Source: Tetracladium setigerum (lineage: Eukaryota; Ascomycota; Leotiomycetes; Helotiales). Taken from it: a DNA stretch of 64,000 bases. The stretch lies in the NCBI GenBank assembly GCA_031472005.1, contig PZJY01000006.1, forward strand, positions 1,302,001-1,366,000, written 5' to 3'. The notes below the pieces were generated by a model. That model worked only from the letters and a program-made list of their open reading frames with translations. It made no database searches and was not told where the DNA came from. Position numbers and translations under genes: made by a program. Shown one piece after another: positions 44,772 to 56,684 of this stretch. Numbering within the stretch: the stretch's first letter is position 1; every line of letters starts with the position of its first letter.

Positions 44772-47563
44772 ATGGCCGAAAAGAACTTGCAAGGAAAAGA
44801 TTCTGGAGAGCATTCTCTCGGCGGTAGAACAGAGTATGCCAAAAATCTCACCTCACTTCACTTTTGTCTCCTTCAACTATAAGTCCTAACACAACATCCT
44901 AGAATTGAGGATGCGTCTTATCGTGGCCCATCAACTTCCCCCGAGAAGAACATGAACGAAGACCAACTCCGCGCAAACCTCAATGCCAAAATCGCAAACC
45001 CACTCGCCGGCTTCTCCCACGCAGAGCTCTCCAGCAAAGGCGAGGAGTATGTCCGAAAATATCAGATTGGAGATGATGAAGATATTCGAGCTTTCCGCCT
45101 TGGAGCCATTCTAGCGCAAGATCCAAACAAACACGCTAGCGTTGAAGGGCTAACCGCAGAAGAGGCTGATGCTCTGGAAAGAGAGGTCTCGCATAAGTGG
45201 TCTCAGCCTAGCCTACTCTATCTTGTCATAGTTCTATGTTCGACCTGTGCCGCTGTTCAAGGAATGGTAAGTACATGACAATCTACCTTGGCTATTTACA
45301 CGAAACTTCGTTTCGTTGGCTAACAAATTTCTAGGACGAAACGGTCGTCAATGGAGCACAGATCTTCTATAAGAAGCAATTTGGAATCGGAGACGAGGAA
45401 TCGCAGAAGGATGCCTGGTTACTGGGTGTTGTAAACTCGGCGCCTTATATTTGCTGTGCTCTGCTCGGTTGCTGGTTGACGATTCCTTTTAACAACTGGT
45501 TCGGCAGACGAGGGACTATCTTTTTGACCTGCGTCATCTCATCGTTGGCATGTTTCTGGCAGGCTTTCACTAATACATGGTGGCATATGTAAGTCTCTTT
45601 CCTCACATTTACTGTAAACCAAAGTCTGATCATCATACTAATCTTGCAAAAGGTTCATCGCACGATTCGCTCTTGGATTGGGAATTGGCCCAAAGAGTGC
45701 AACTGTTCCAATCTATGCTGCAGAATGCTCACCACCACAGATCCGTGGAGCTTGTGAGTTTTTGAATATACCTTATGATTTGATTTGATCACTAATGAGG
45801 AATAGTGGTTATGCAATGGCAGATGTGGACGGTAAAAAATAATCCACCCCTATGATTTCGGAATACTTCGTACTAATCAACGACAGGCTTTTGGAATCAT
45901 GCTTGGTTTCGTGGCCGATCTCGCATTCTATAGTGTTCCTGACGTCCCAGGAATCACCGGCTTAAATTGGCGGTATATATTAATTACCAGATTCTTGAGT
46001 TCCACTTAACTGATGCCTTCTAGTTTGATGATGGGCTCCGCAATGTTCCCTGCCATTATTGTCTGCGTATGTAAACCTCCCAACATCCACCACCCACCAC
46101 CCACTAACAATCAGAAGATCTTCGTTTTCAGGGTACCAGAATCTCCAAGATGGTAATTACCCATTCCAACCCATCCCATCAAGCAAGCAGTCCACGACCC
46201 AGCTAACCCAAAACGCCACAAGGTACATGTCCAAGAATCGCCACGCAAAGGCCTACGAAAGCATGGTTCGCCTCAGATACAACAAAGTACAAGCCGCAAG
46301 AGATATATTCTACATGATGACGCTTCTAGAAGCAGAGAAAGAAAGCTCATCTCTCGGACAAAATAAAGTCAAGGAAATGTTCACTGTTCCGAGAAATCGG
46401 AGAGCTTTGCAAGCGTCCGAGATCGTCATGTTTATGCAACAGGTATGTACAATTACTACAGTACAATTCTCTTACAGTTCCCCGCTGTAAATTGCCTTCT
46501 ATCAAGTGGGAAAACTTTTGCTAATCTCGGGGGAAACCCCTGTTGAAGTTTTGCGGAATCAATGTAATCGCCTACTACTCGTCTGAAATCTTCTTGCAAG
46601 CAAATCTATCCGAGATAAGTGCGCTTTCCGCATCCCTTGGATTTGGCATCATCAATTTCTTGTTTGCCATACCGGCCGTCTTCACAATTGATACCTTGTA
46701 AGTGCTTGCCCATCAGCGCGCCCATGTTTACAATCCAATCGAGAAAAACTCTGGTTTTACATTGCGCTAACTAACATCTAAACTTACTAGTGGCCGGAGA
46801 AACTTACTACTCACTACTTTTCCCCTAATGGCTATCTGCCTCTTCTTCACTGGCTTCAGTTTTTGGATTCCCGACACTTCAACGGCACGAATTGCTTGTA
46901 TTGCTGTTGGAATTTATATCTTTGCGGCTATATACAGCGTAAGTGATTTTTGACGTCGTGTTTACATCCTCAAACATTTTGTTTTGTTGTGTTTTACACG
47001 TTATAACCCCCACTCCAAAAGAAAACCACCTCCCTCGCGTAGCTCCTCCTTCCTTTTCGTCTCTCCCCTAATCCTATATTTTGACTTTACTATACTGTAT
47101 CTATTACTAACATCCTCATCAGCCTGGCGAAGGACCCGTCCCATTCACCTATTCAGCAGAAGCCTACCCTCTCTACATCCGTGCCCAAGGCATGTCCCTA
47201 GCAACAGCAACAACCTGGTTCTTCAACGCCGTCCTCAGCATAACCTGGCCCGCACTCGTTCAAGCCTTCAAACCCCAGGGCGCATTCGCCTGGTACGCGT
47301 GCTGGAACATCATTGGATTCTTCGGAGTTTTGTTCTTCGTGCCCGAGACGAAGGGGAAGACGCTCGAGGAATTGGATCAGGTATTTGGTGTGAGGACGAG
47401 GGATCATGCAGCGTATGGTGGGAGACAGTTTTTTTACTTTTTTGATAGGTTTGTCTTGAGGAGGGATGTGCTGCCTGAGAAGTTGTATAGGGAAGAGGAT
47501 GTGAAGCATTCGGATAGGAGTTTTGTGGGGGAGAAGGAAAGTGATAGTACTGCTAGGGTTTAG
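44772..47563 (+). CDS. MFS sugar/polyol transporter (12 exons, 643 aa)
   Basis: Exons: 44772-44833, 44903-45266, 45335-45588, 45653-45753, 45806-45831, 45887-45972, 46024-46066, 46115-46152, 46223-46442, 46549-46697, 46791-46938, 47123-47563. Every junction is GT-AG and in phase. Conserved features of the sugar porter family appear in order: WFGRRG, GLGIGPKSATVPIYAAECSP, RVPESPRWYM, FCGINVIAYYSSEIF, GRRN, GPVPFTYSAEAYP and FVPETKGKTLEELDQVF. A long N-terminal cytosolic region (~125 residues) is unlike plain hexose carriers and recalls polyol/inositol or quinate-type carriers. Proton-coupled uptake at the plasma membrane is inferred; the substrate is not determinable. The density of small exons (26, 38, 43 bases) is notable. 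Confidence 0.93.
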
Positions 47564-47859
47564 ATACGGGAGTATAATACTTGTAATGAATTAATTGTGG
47601 AATTGTTTTCTATTATGAGTTTCCAGAGGTCTGAATTCTTAGATTGAGAGACCTATGTAAATCAAAATACAGTACAGCACAGCATCTGTATAATGAGTGT
47701 ATCAAAGTATGCACGAAAAAGAGTGTCATATCAAAAGAGCACCCTCGCATGCTTTTAATGCGAAGCAGCTATCAACAACTTTTTCGAGAACACATCCAAT
47801 GTTTATAATTCATCACTCATTATTATACTAGTCCCTCGATGTTCCTCCCCAGATATCAA

Positions 47860-49746
47860 TCAATGAAAATTGATCGTCAACTCTTTCGCGATTTCCGGAC
47901 CAACAGCGGCTGCCAACTCCGCAATAAGCCCTTTTATGGCACGATTGTCATCGATATCGCTCTCCTCCCACTTGATCAGATTTGAGGTAATTGCTGTAAT
48001 ATCTCCAAGGCGTAATTTTATGTGATCGAGGTCGATTTCGTCCAGTAGTTGCTGCCTTGTGAGGACGCCGGCATGGAACGAGCAAAGAGAGGGATGGATG
48101 GGTCTTTGACTTCTGTACTACCATCATCCTCGTCGGGTTGGTAATAAATGTCCATCATGGGAGTGTCGGTTTGCTCTCCATCTACGGTGTTATCTACTGA
48201 AGATATGGCAGAAGCTGCTCTTGATCGTTCCCGTGATAGGCTGACGTACTTCTGCCTGTCCAACTTATCCTTCATTTCTTTGTCCATAGTATCCCACTCA
48301 TACGACTCTGGATCGAGGATCGACTGGGGAGCAAAGTCGCCTTTATAGAGCATCTTGGCACACGACTGGTCCTCGATTAGATCCAGAATCAGAAGAGACA
48401 GGTTGATAACGAGGACCCAGCACAGATAGAGAGAATTACTCAACACTTACATGTATGTAGAATCCAGCGTACCAATATCTGGACCCAGTCTCTCTGGCCA
48501 TTGCAATTTCTCGTAGCGCACTAAGTTTGCCAAAGGAGAATTTGCTGAAAGAATCATGGTAGATGAAGTACACCCCGCTAACACAAGTTGGAAGAAGATC
48601 AAGAAATCCTACAGCAACGAGTTCTCCCCCAATTCGGTAACATTGATGATACGAACCATATTTACGACCATTTATTTCAGTTCTTTGGAGCGGAGAGTTG
48701 CAAAGAAAATTTGTGAATCCTCTTTCAGATATCTTGTGTGGAGGTTCATGATGAACAAGTCGTTGGTACTGTTCAAATAAGATGTACTTTTCTTCGGTAA
48801 ATTCATCAGTTTCAAGTGTAACCGTTAAATCGTGTGCTGGTTCTGGCGGAGTCTTCAAAATGAACCTTTCACTCTCGTGAACCCTGGCTACAAGATCAAA
48901 CTCAGTGTCACGCCGCTTCGCCTGCTCGCGTGACAGAGGATGCAGTCTGGCTGCATCTTTGATATAAGAATCTCCAAGGATATGCTTGTTGAAGCGGTTG
49001 ATGCATTGGCGCTGATCCTTGGAAGGATGGAATTTTTCAGAGTCAAGCCGGATCGTATACTGCTGGCAGCACGAGGCCCTGAGATCTGGCTTGTAGAGGA
49101 TGCGTCCAGAGCGCCTCCATCCTCGATCAATGAGTAATTGATAGAATTCGTTGGTCAATGAATTCGTCGTCGCATAGTATGAGAAACCTGAATGACAACA
49201 GTTAAATCCAAGTGGCAAGAATGAGTGCTGCACTTATGTGGTGGCGACTAGAAAGGGAAACAATGGGCTGGGAAGGAAGAGATCGAGGAAAAGCAATGAA
49301 GCTCCCACGAAGTGTTTACGTTTTCATGACTGACTTGAGGATTTCCCACAGTATCCGCACCTTGAATGTGTCAGAATTAAAAGTCATAGTGTATACTGCG
49401 GGCAAAGTCACCTGCTTCGGTCATAACCTAGACGGCCAGTAAGTAGTTTTCTCGACAAGACGACGCGGTGTGAGCTGTTGATGCGGGGTGTGAGAGTGGG
49501 TTGACGACGAGAAGACGATTATTGTGGGAAGAAAGTGGGATGGAAGGGATGGAGTGAAAAAAAAAGCCTCCAAACATCGACAACAAAACTGAGATATCTT
49601 TGTCCGCTTAGATTCAAGAAGTGTCGTCGAGCCGTTTGACCACGGGCCTAGATTATTGGAGGGTGATGCATTGGGAATCGGAAGGTTATGATCAGGCACT
49701 CACCTATAGGAGTCAACAGCGACGCAGCGCGTTCTGGGGTCTGCAT
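47860..49746 (-). CDS. ATE1: Arginyl-tRNA--protein transferase Ate1 (apparent 1-base frameshift)
   Basis: Exons on the minus strand: 49704-49746, 49413-49428 (16 bases), 49335-49360 (26 bases), 48451-49187 and 47860-48365. Joined, the N-terminus reads SLLTPIGYDRSRCGYCGKSS, the CGYC cysteine motif of Ate1, and continues FSYYATTNSLTNEFYQ and LIDRGWRRSGRILYKP, CCQQYTIRL. The transferase half has GELVAVGFLDLLPTCVSGVY, FGKLSALREIAMAR and WYAGFYIH, SCAKMLYKGDF. After RSMP the frame slips: GVLTRQQLLDEIDLDHIKL lies in another frame and ends at 47860. One extra G in CCGGC at about 48069-48071 restores 442 residues. The enzyme arginylates N-terminal Asp/Glu (N-degron pathway), in cytosol and nucleus. 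Confidence 0.9.
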
Positions 49747-50149
49747 GACGTTCGTGATAGATAGCTCAGACTGGGCGAGAGAAGACGCAGAAGGTTGAGG
49801 AAGCTGCACAGAAAGCTCGTAGTCCTGTACCAGCGTGTCGGAGGATACTGGGCGTGCAGGTGGTAGCGGTTGTCCAGCAGGACTGTTGTGTGACCTGGTT
49901 GGCTGAGCGCAACGGACTGGGACCTCGTTCCCTTCCGAGGAATCGAAAAATCGACGAATCTGGTCGGCGGGCGATGCAGAGACTGTATTTCCGCCGACGT
50001 AGACGTGACGGGCGAGGCGATGTGAATGCGAGCGCAAGGCGATGAGGGTCGACGGAGGTGGTGGGATGTAGACGAGGACGTATTATATTGAGTACCGGCC
50101 AGTGCTTTCACTGTCATCCATGCTCGGGATGCAATCCTCTCGACGTGCA

Positions 50150-50168
50150 CAGCAGCAGCAGCAGCAGA
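50150..50168 (+). repeat. (CAG)6 microsatellite
   Basis: Six perfect CAG units, non-coding in any model supported here. Confidence 0.9.
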
Positions 50169-50532
50169 GACGTAGAATCAGGCCGCCGGTCCAAGGCCAG
50201 TAGATGTACCACAATGGCCAGGGAACTGTGTACAGTAATGTCTATCAAGGTGCAGGCCAGACAAGTTGTGAAGTAGTGTTGTGGAAGACTGACGATTCCT
50301 CGGGTGAGATCAGATGCTTGCTTGCAGTGACGGGAAGGAGAATGAGGCTGACGGTGAGCTGAATTGAACAATAATACTAATGACGATGATGGTCTGAGAT
50401 AGCCTGGCCGTTGGAGGTATATCCGGTGACACGAGACACGAGGGCAAGGAGAGAAAGGGAAGAGGTTGGCCGGTCAATAATGAGAATGAGCTGAGAGTAT
50501 ACGTGAATGATGTCTAGATTTTGATATTCTAC

Positions 50533-50572
50533 AAGAGAGCTAGAGAGCGAGAGAGCGAGAGAGCGAGAGAGA
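50533..50572 (+). repeat. (GAGAGC/GA)n purine microsatellite
   Basis: Repeating GAGAGCGA units over ~40 bases; a possible non-B DNA or nucleosome-free tract in the ATE1/Nudix intergenic region. Confidence 0.85.
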
Positions 50573-52342
50573 AGGATGCATGCCCTGGGCAACAACGGAG
50601 TTGTCCTGCAGCACAGGTTGCCTTGTGAGGAACGCGCCACCAATACACCGACTAGGATTTTTTATATAGATGTTTCATCTCCAGCATCAACATGGTATTC
50701 CTGGTGTACATTTCATTTCTCGATGAGAGTTTGCAATGTATGTCTATCTCTATGGGGACGAGGATGCCTTAGCTCCCCTAAGGGCACTAATAAGAATGAA
50801 TATAAGCAGATGCCTGCCTTCGGAATGGACTGCCTCGAGTTGTGTGCATGACGAGTTGAGACAACAAAGATCCCAATGATTCAGTAGCCCATACATATCT
50901 ACTCCTCCCTCCCTACCTTACATACATAGCTCCAGGCTTTCCACCCACACGGTAGTTCTTGCGGATGACCAGAACTGCAACCCCCACTTACTTTTCCTCC
51001 TTTGTTGGTACCCAAACCGTTGCGGAATGTTAATGGCTAACTTGGACTGCAACAATACGATGCAACGTCCGCTGTCAAGATATTTGCTTCGTTCCAAAGG
51101 GATCAGATCGCCAGTCAGACTCACTGCACCCGCCTATCTCTCTGACTCCCCGGGGGGCGTCTGCGAGCAAGGTAAGGTTAGCCACTATGCTGCATTGATA
51201 CCGGCAATTCCAGTTGGCTCGTAGGAAGTTTGTGAACGTTGTTGGGCGCCCACGCGTAGAAAAGATGGGGGTTATAGAAGTAGCGAGGATTACTTTGAAG
51301 AATAGCGAAGGATCTATAGGGGGAAGTATAGATATTCGATAGATATTCAGGGACATAGGGAGGAAGGTAAGATTACCTTTGTTTATACCAAGGAGTTAAG
51401 GGATATATATCCGGACTTGCCCTAAGCTGGAAACCCTATACCCGATCCAAATCAAAACAAGGCAAAGTGGTGGAATCTCTCACAAACCATCCGGTCCTTT
51501 GAAGCTCTGCCCCTCATCTCCGTTTAGAGGAGTGGGCGTTGGAGTGGGAGTGGGAGTGGGAGGGGGAGGGAGAGAGAAGTGTGTGGGCTTAGGCTTACAT
51601 ACCAGACCCAGACCATACGAGGCGAGGCGAGGTGAGGTGAGTGGGACAAGCCATCAATGTCAGGGGAACGGAAAGGGTTTTGCGAGCAAAGAGCAAGCAA
51701 GGCACATTAATCCCCATAGGTGATTTACACTATTTCATGCACCACCAAATCTCAATAAACAAACCACCACCACACGTTTTATTATTTCAGCCTGGCTAGC
51801 TGCTAGCTGCAAATGGCACTAGCTAAAAAGGCCGGTCCCCAATAATCTTCCATAAGCGGACGCCAGCGACCATTATTTGAACTTTGTCCTTCCCGCCGGC
51901 TCACCAGACTTTCTCTCTCTCTCTCGCTCTCTTTCTTGTGCCCCAAACCGAACGACCTCTTCTTTTCTTCCTCCCTCTCCCCCACCACCTCAACAGTCTA
52001 TAAAACTCCGTCCTACTCCGTCTTCTTCTTCATCTTCCTCTTCTCCCTCCCTCTTACCTCTCGCCCTAAAAAAGGTTACATTTGAATATTGCTCTCCTAC
52101 TTAACCTGTTCTTCCTCTCGAAACCGAACTCACCAATCATCCCCCCCCAAAATTTATACCAACTGGTGTCCCCAAGAATTCACCCCACCAAAAAGCATGA
52201 CGCTTCCCGACATTTGAAGAAGCGACACTTTTTTTTACACCCGGAACTTCCAACAAAGAAGTTTGTCAAATTTTCGCTCCTTTCACACGGTGCACTCTCG
52301 ACTGTGTGCTTGCGCCATTCTAGGTGAAGCACTGTCTTCATC

Positions 52343-52933
52343 ATGGCCGGCGATCGCACCATGGAATCTCGTACAGGAAGGAGTAAGCAGCGTAAGTAAC
52401 AATTCCTCCTTCTGTGGTGGCGGCACGCCCACTATCCCTCCCGAAAACTCGCCTTACCAACCCTCCCCTCCCCTGAAGAATTCCTGCTGACCGACTTTTC
52501 CTCTGCAGGTTACAGCGAGACTGGAGAAAGACTGGTGGCCGGTGTTGTACCTCTCAATGCTGCGAAGACACACGTTCTTTTAATACAGTCGAATCGTCGG
52601 CCTGGCTGGGTGCTTCCCAAGGGCGGATGGGAGTCCGACGAAGAATGCACCGAAGCCGCACAACGCGAGGCATGGGAAGAAGCCGGCATCGTCTGCGAAG
52701 TTGTATATGACCTGGGAAAAATCCCGGACAATAGGCCGTCCAAGAAGATGTCGAAGGACGCGCCCAAGGCCCTCTACCAGTTCTACGAAGTTGTGGTGAC
52801 GGCAGAAGAGAACGACTGGCCTGAAAGACACAAACGGTCGCGTAAATGGGCGACATATGCCGAAGCAAGTGCAGAGTTACAGGCCCGTCCAGAATTGTTA
52901 GAAGCGCTCACTCGATCCACCCTCATAAGGTAG
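52343..52933 (+). CDS. DDP1: Nudix diphosphoinositol polyphosphate phosphohydrolase
   Basis: Exons 52343-52391 and 52509-52933 give 157 residues; the intron is GTAAGT/CTGCAG with matching phase. The Nudix box spans residues 55-77 (G55, E61, then REAWEEAGI), preceded by NRRPGWVLPKGGW, the form typical of the DIPP/Aps1 subgroup. Known members hydrolyse diphosphoinositol phosphates, diadenosine polyphosphates and polyphosphate in the cytosol and nucleus; I infer the same. ATG choice: 52343 is first; an in-frame ATG at 52361 would shorten the protein by six residues. Confidence 0.94.
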
Positions 52934-53823
52934 CCTCGAGAGCCCGTCGTTCAGTCCTATTCGGTAGCACGGAAAGCAAGCACCCACCAGCCCAAATGCT
53001 GGATATCAAGCTTGCGCGAAGCTGGCCATTGAACGGGAAACATGGATGCCGGGTTCGCAAAAGTTCGTTAAAAAAAAGGTGGTGTTCATCTTTGGTCAGG
53101 TTTGGTTGTAGGTCGAGTCAAGACTCACAAAAGAGGCAGAAGCGCGGGCTTGCTTTATTTTTTCCATCTTTGTTTCTCCACCTGCACTAGAAGAGAATCA
53201 AGTCGGATTTCCTGCTGTGCCTCTGAATGACTCTGGCCTTTCAATTGATCCATAGGTCAAGGTTGTTGGACTACTTCCCTTCCCAGAAGCAACCGTTCCA
53301 ACAAGACAAATCTGTTGACGGAATGTGTGTGGCCACTGGTTCTTTCTTTTTGCATATACAAAGGCGTTGGAGGGAAAATTAGAGAGTTGACACTTTACCA
53401 TTTGTATTTCGAGCGTGGAGTTGAGGAGACATTGCAGGCTAGCATATACTCGGAGTCTACATCAAAGAGCGGGCATGGTCGCAATCACCACTCCTGAGAT
53501 TTGGGTACCTAACTAGATAAACTGTAAATAACCTAGAAAAATAAGAGATCAGAGAATACTGTAAACATAATGTTCTTGTTGCCTTTAGCTGAACCTCGCT
53601 TGGAGCCCATTTTATTTATTTCACTGGCCGCCGCTTGAATCTGAAGGCATCGCTGTTTTAACCTTCTGGGGGACTGCGCTGAAGATCGCGTCCACCGCAA
53701 CCCAAGCTTCGAATTCGAGACCCCTCGTCACCACCTTCTTCCACAACATCAACGCCTAGATGGACACGCGCGCAACGCATAACATCCAGTAACAGTTCAC
53801 GTTCTTCGTCTGTCAACAACACC
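52934..53823. other. Intergenic, no gene seen
   Basis: 3' flank of the Nudix gene and promoter/leader of LSM1. Short unrecognised frames. Confidence 0.5.
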
Positions 53824-54577
53824 ATGGAGAACCTCCATCTCGAAGATCACCATGCGCAAGGAGGACCTCCAATGGCCGGGCAGTCTCTTATGCCTCTATT
53901 AGGAGGAGGACCACCGCCGCCAAATCAGCAATTGCCCCCGCAGATGTTCACGACCGCGGCGCAACTTTTGGATTTGACTGATAGTAAGTTGATCCCATCT
54001 GGCGCCCGACGAAGAATTCTTGGACTTCATATTGGATACACCTGGATCTAGAAACGCAACCCCACCTACATGGGAAGGAGGATACCTGCTTTTGCTTCCA
54101 AGACTAACAAGCCTATCTTTGATCTAGAAAAACTTATGGTTTCCCTTCGTGACGGAAGAAAATTAATAGGTGTTCTCAGAAGTTGGGACCAATTTGGTAC
54201 ATCTTTGCCCTCCTTCAGACTTCCCTCTAGATGTTAAACTAATGAACGACACAGCAAACCTAGTTCTCCAATCCACAATTGAACGCATCTTCGTCCCACC
54301 ATCCTCCACTGACGGCTCATCTTCACAACCTGGCCTATTCGCCGACATCCCGCGCGGCGTCTTCCTTGTGCGCGGTGAGAATGTATTGTTATTAGGTGAA
54401 ATTGATCTGGACAAAGATGATGATCCGCCGCCTGGATACGAGAGGGGGGATTTAGAGCTGGTGAAGAAGCTGGACAAGGAGAGGAGAGCAAAGGAAGGAA
54501 AGAGAGATAAAGCGCGATTGTTGAGGCTGAAAGAATTAGGATTCGAGGGAGAGGGAACAGGGGAGACTATGATCTGA
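53824..54577 (+). CDS. LSM1: LSm1, mRNA decapping-associated Sm-like protein
   Basis: Exons 53824-53983, 54128-54196 and 54255-54577 give 183 residues with phases agreeing. An N-terminal Gly/Pro/Gln extension (~45 residues) precedes the Sm fold. Sm1 is KKLMVSLRDGRKLIGVLRSW (in the middle exon) followed by DQFANLVLQSTIERI; Sm2 is GVFLVRGENVLLLGEIDL. The GRKLIGVLRS and VRGENV forms distinguish LSm1 from other LSm proteins. A Lys/Arg/Glu-rich C-terminal helix follows, as in LSm1, where it contacts the LSm1-7 ring. The ring binds 3' ends of deadenylated mRNA in cytoplasmic P-bodies with Pat1. Confidence 0.96.
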
Positions 54578-55383
54578 GTTGTTGAATGGACATGCAATTG
54601 CGGAGAGGAGAAAGAGAGCACAGTTGATTTGAAAATCACAGGGTGGGGGTTTGGGGGGGATTGGAATATGTGGCTGGAATGGGATGGGAAAATCGTTATG
54701 GTGAAGAAAACGATGGACTGCTACTATGCAGAATATTGTGAAATGCATAAGTACGCAGGTGGTGGAGAGGTTGCTGAGTGGCTTTTCAAAGACCTCAGAG
54801 TGAAGGGGAAAGAACGTTGAACTTTTTATGATTATTCGATTTAAAGTTGGAACCTGGAAATCAATAGATGTCGTTTGAGGTTTCTAGCCAAGTGGGCCGA
54901 CAGCTGGGATATATGTGTTAATTACTTCCCCCCCTTCTATGGAGCGTTCGATGGGTAAAATGATGTCCTACAAAGTTGTAGCAGATTCTCTTCTGGTTGC
55001 TATATTTGAATCTTGGCCAACCGCACTCTTGTTTTAGACCGAGTCCTTTTGCAAGATGATTTTATACTATTGTTGGCCAACATTCTCGTATTTGGTGAAT
55101 TCGTTTTCATACCTACTTGGGGATATTTGATGTTGGCGTACGAGCAGTCTCTTTCCGCCTTCAATATTTGGACCCTTCCAATATTGAGAACCTCACGCCT
55201 ATAGGTGAGAGCCCTTGGCCGAACGAGTCTCGGTTCTTTTCAAACTGCAATAGGATTTCACCCCAGAAGACGAGCGAGCGAAGGCAGAAGGAAACAATTT
55301 CATCTTGCAATTCTACCAGCCTAATAAAAGGAAGGAAAAAAGAGGAACCGAATCTTTTTTCAACAATTTAGCGAACGCGTACG
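54578..55383. other. Convergent 3' intergenic
   Basis: Between the 3' ends of LSM1 (plus) and the SDR gene (minus). Short frames only. Confidence 0.5.
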
Positions 55384-56684
55384 CTAGACAATCTCCTTCA
55401 CTTCAGGCACCTTCTCTGTCATCAATGCCACCATTTCTCCCCACACCTGCTTCTGCATCTTCTGTGCTTCCGCCCCAAAAATGGTTTTCTCTGCAGCACT
55501 GCACAATCTCTCGTTAGCGTCAACCCTTTTCTTCTGCTTTCTTGAGCAGAGCAGGCTTACATATGATATTCCTCCTGTGTCTCATAGAAATTAAAGAATT
55601 CTCCATGTTCCTCTGGTCCCTTCAGAGCTGCATGCACAAGCGTGATGGCCCCATTTGAAGTCGATTTCATGAAAACTGTAAGAAGGCCTTTTCCAACGAC
55701 CTCCAGAACAGGGTTACTCATGGCTTGTCTTCCAAGATCTGATTTTGTTGGACCAGGACAATTTGAGGTGACGATTACTTCTGGTCTTTAGACATCATCA
55801 CAATTAGTAATCGCAGGCGTAGAAAGCCCCCCAAAAATTGAAGAGGAGAAGGATGTGCGAGGGAGGACTTACCTTCCATCTGTCCCCAATGCAAGTTTTG
55901 CAATCTCTCGCTTGCCGTACTCCATGAACAGTTTGCTGATCTGGTACATGGCCACCCCTCCAACCTTCTTGTAGTTTTCTGCTTCCTTCCAGTATTGCAG
56001 CACGTCTTGTTGGGGCCATCCTGATTTAGGGCTGATATCTACGTCTCTATGCACTTTTCGCCAGTCACCTGTCAGCATATTTCTCGACCTAACACCAAAA
56101 CACACATTGTACAGTAAGTGCTCACGAGAATACCGAGAAAGGAGATATAGAAGGGAAAGAAACATACTCCCACTCCCCGTAAAGGCCAACCTCGCCTTCC
56201 CACTCCCAGCAACCTTCAACCACGGCACCAACAACACACCCAACAAAACGGTCGACCACGCATTGACCTGCAAAGTCTCCTCCCACCCATCCCCCGAAAC
56301 AATCGGCGCATACCCTGGGAAATTCTGCACACCCGCATTCAAATACACCACGTCAATGACCTTCACCTCCGACCTCAATCTATCCGCAAAGTCCTTGACT
56401 GTAGCCAAAGTCGACATATCGAGGAGCATCACTTGCACTTTACCTGTTCCGCTGCTGGTAGTTTCTTTCTCAAGTTGCGCTTTGGCGGCGAGACCTTTGG
56501 CCGTGGTTCGTGTGGTGATTATGACGAGGGAGGCGTTGAGGTTGAGGCAGTGGAGGGCGAGGGCGTAGCCGAGACCAGTGTTACCGCCTGTGATGAGGAT
56601 GGTTTGACCCGAGAGGGAGTTGGGTGGTGGGAGGGATGGGGGGTGGAATTTGTTGCGGTAGAGTTTGTAGGGGAGTTTCAACAT
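55384..56684 (-). CDS. Short-chain dehydrogenase/reductase
   Basis: Exons 56168-56684, 55873-56068, 55561-55785 and 55384-55498 (minus) give 350 residues. The first junction uses GTATGT and CTGACAG because that pair is the phase-compatible one; the other introns are GTAAGT/AAG and GTAAGC/CAG. The Rossmann nucleotide-binding motif TGGNTGLG, the DMSTLATV segment, LNAGV and the catalytic YQISK (Y-X-X-X-K) are present, with PGPT after. It belongs to the classical SDR family close to retinol-dehydrogenase-like (WW-domain oxidoreductase-like) fungal enzymes. NAD(P)H-dependent; substrate unknown. The acceptor of the first intron is the least certain point. Confidence 0.88.

Larger units (their letters stand above)
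49747..52342. other. Long divergent intergenic region with simple repeats
   Basis: About 2.6 kb between ATE1 (minus) and the Nudix gene (plus). Simple repeats at 50150-50168 and 50533-50572 and a GTGGGA array near 51537-51570. From ~51880 to 52340 it is strongly C/T-rich, as expected for a highly expressed gene's leader. Antisense open frames around 49650-50150 are low complexity and I do not call them. Confidence 0.5.

Noticed and set aside
49648..50150. Overlapping minus-strand frames upstream of ATE1
   Set aside because: Only the last ~15 codons (MQTPERAASLLTPI) belong to ATE1; the rest is Arg/Ser/Pro low complexity in the promoter region.
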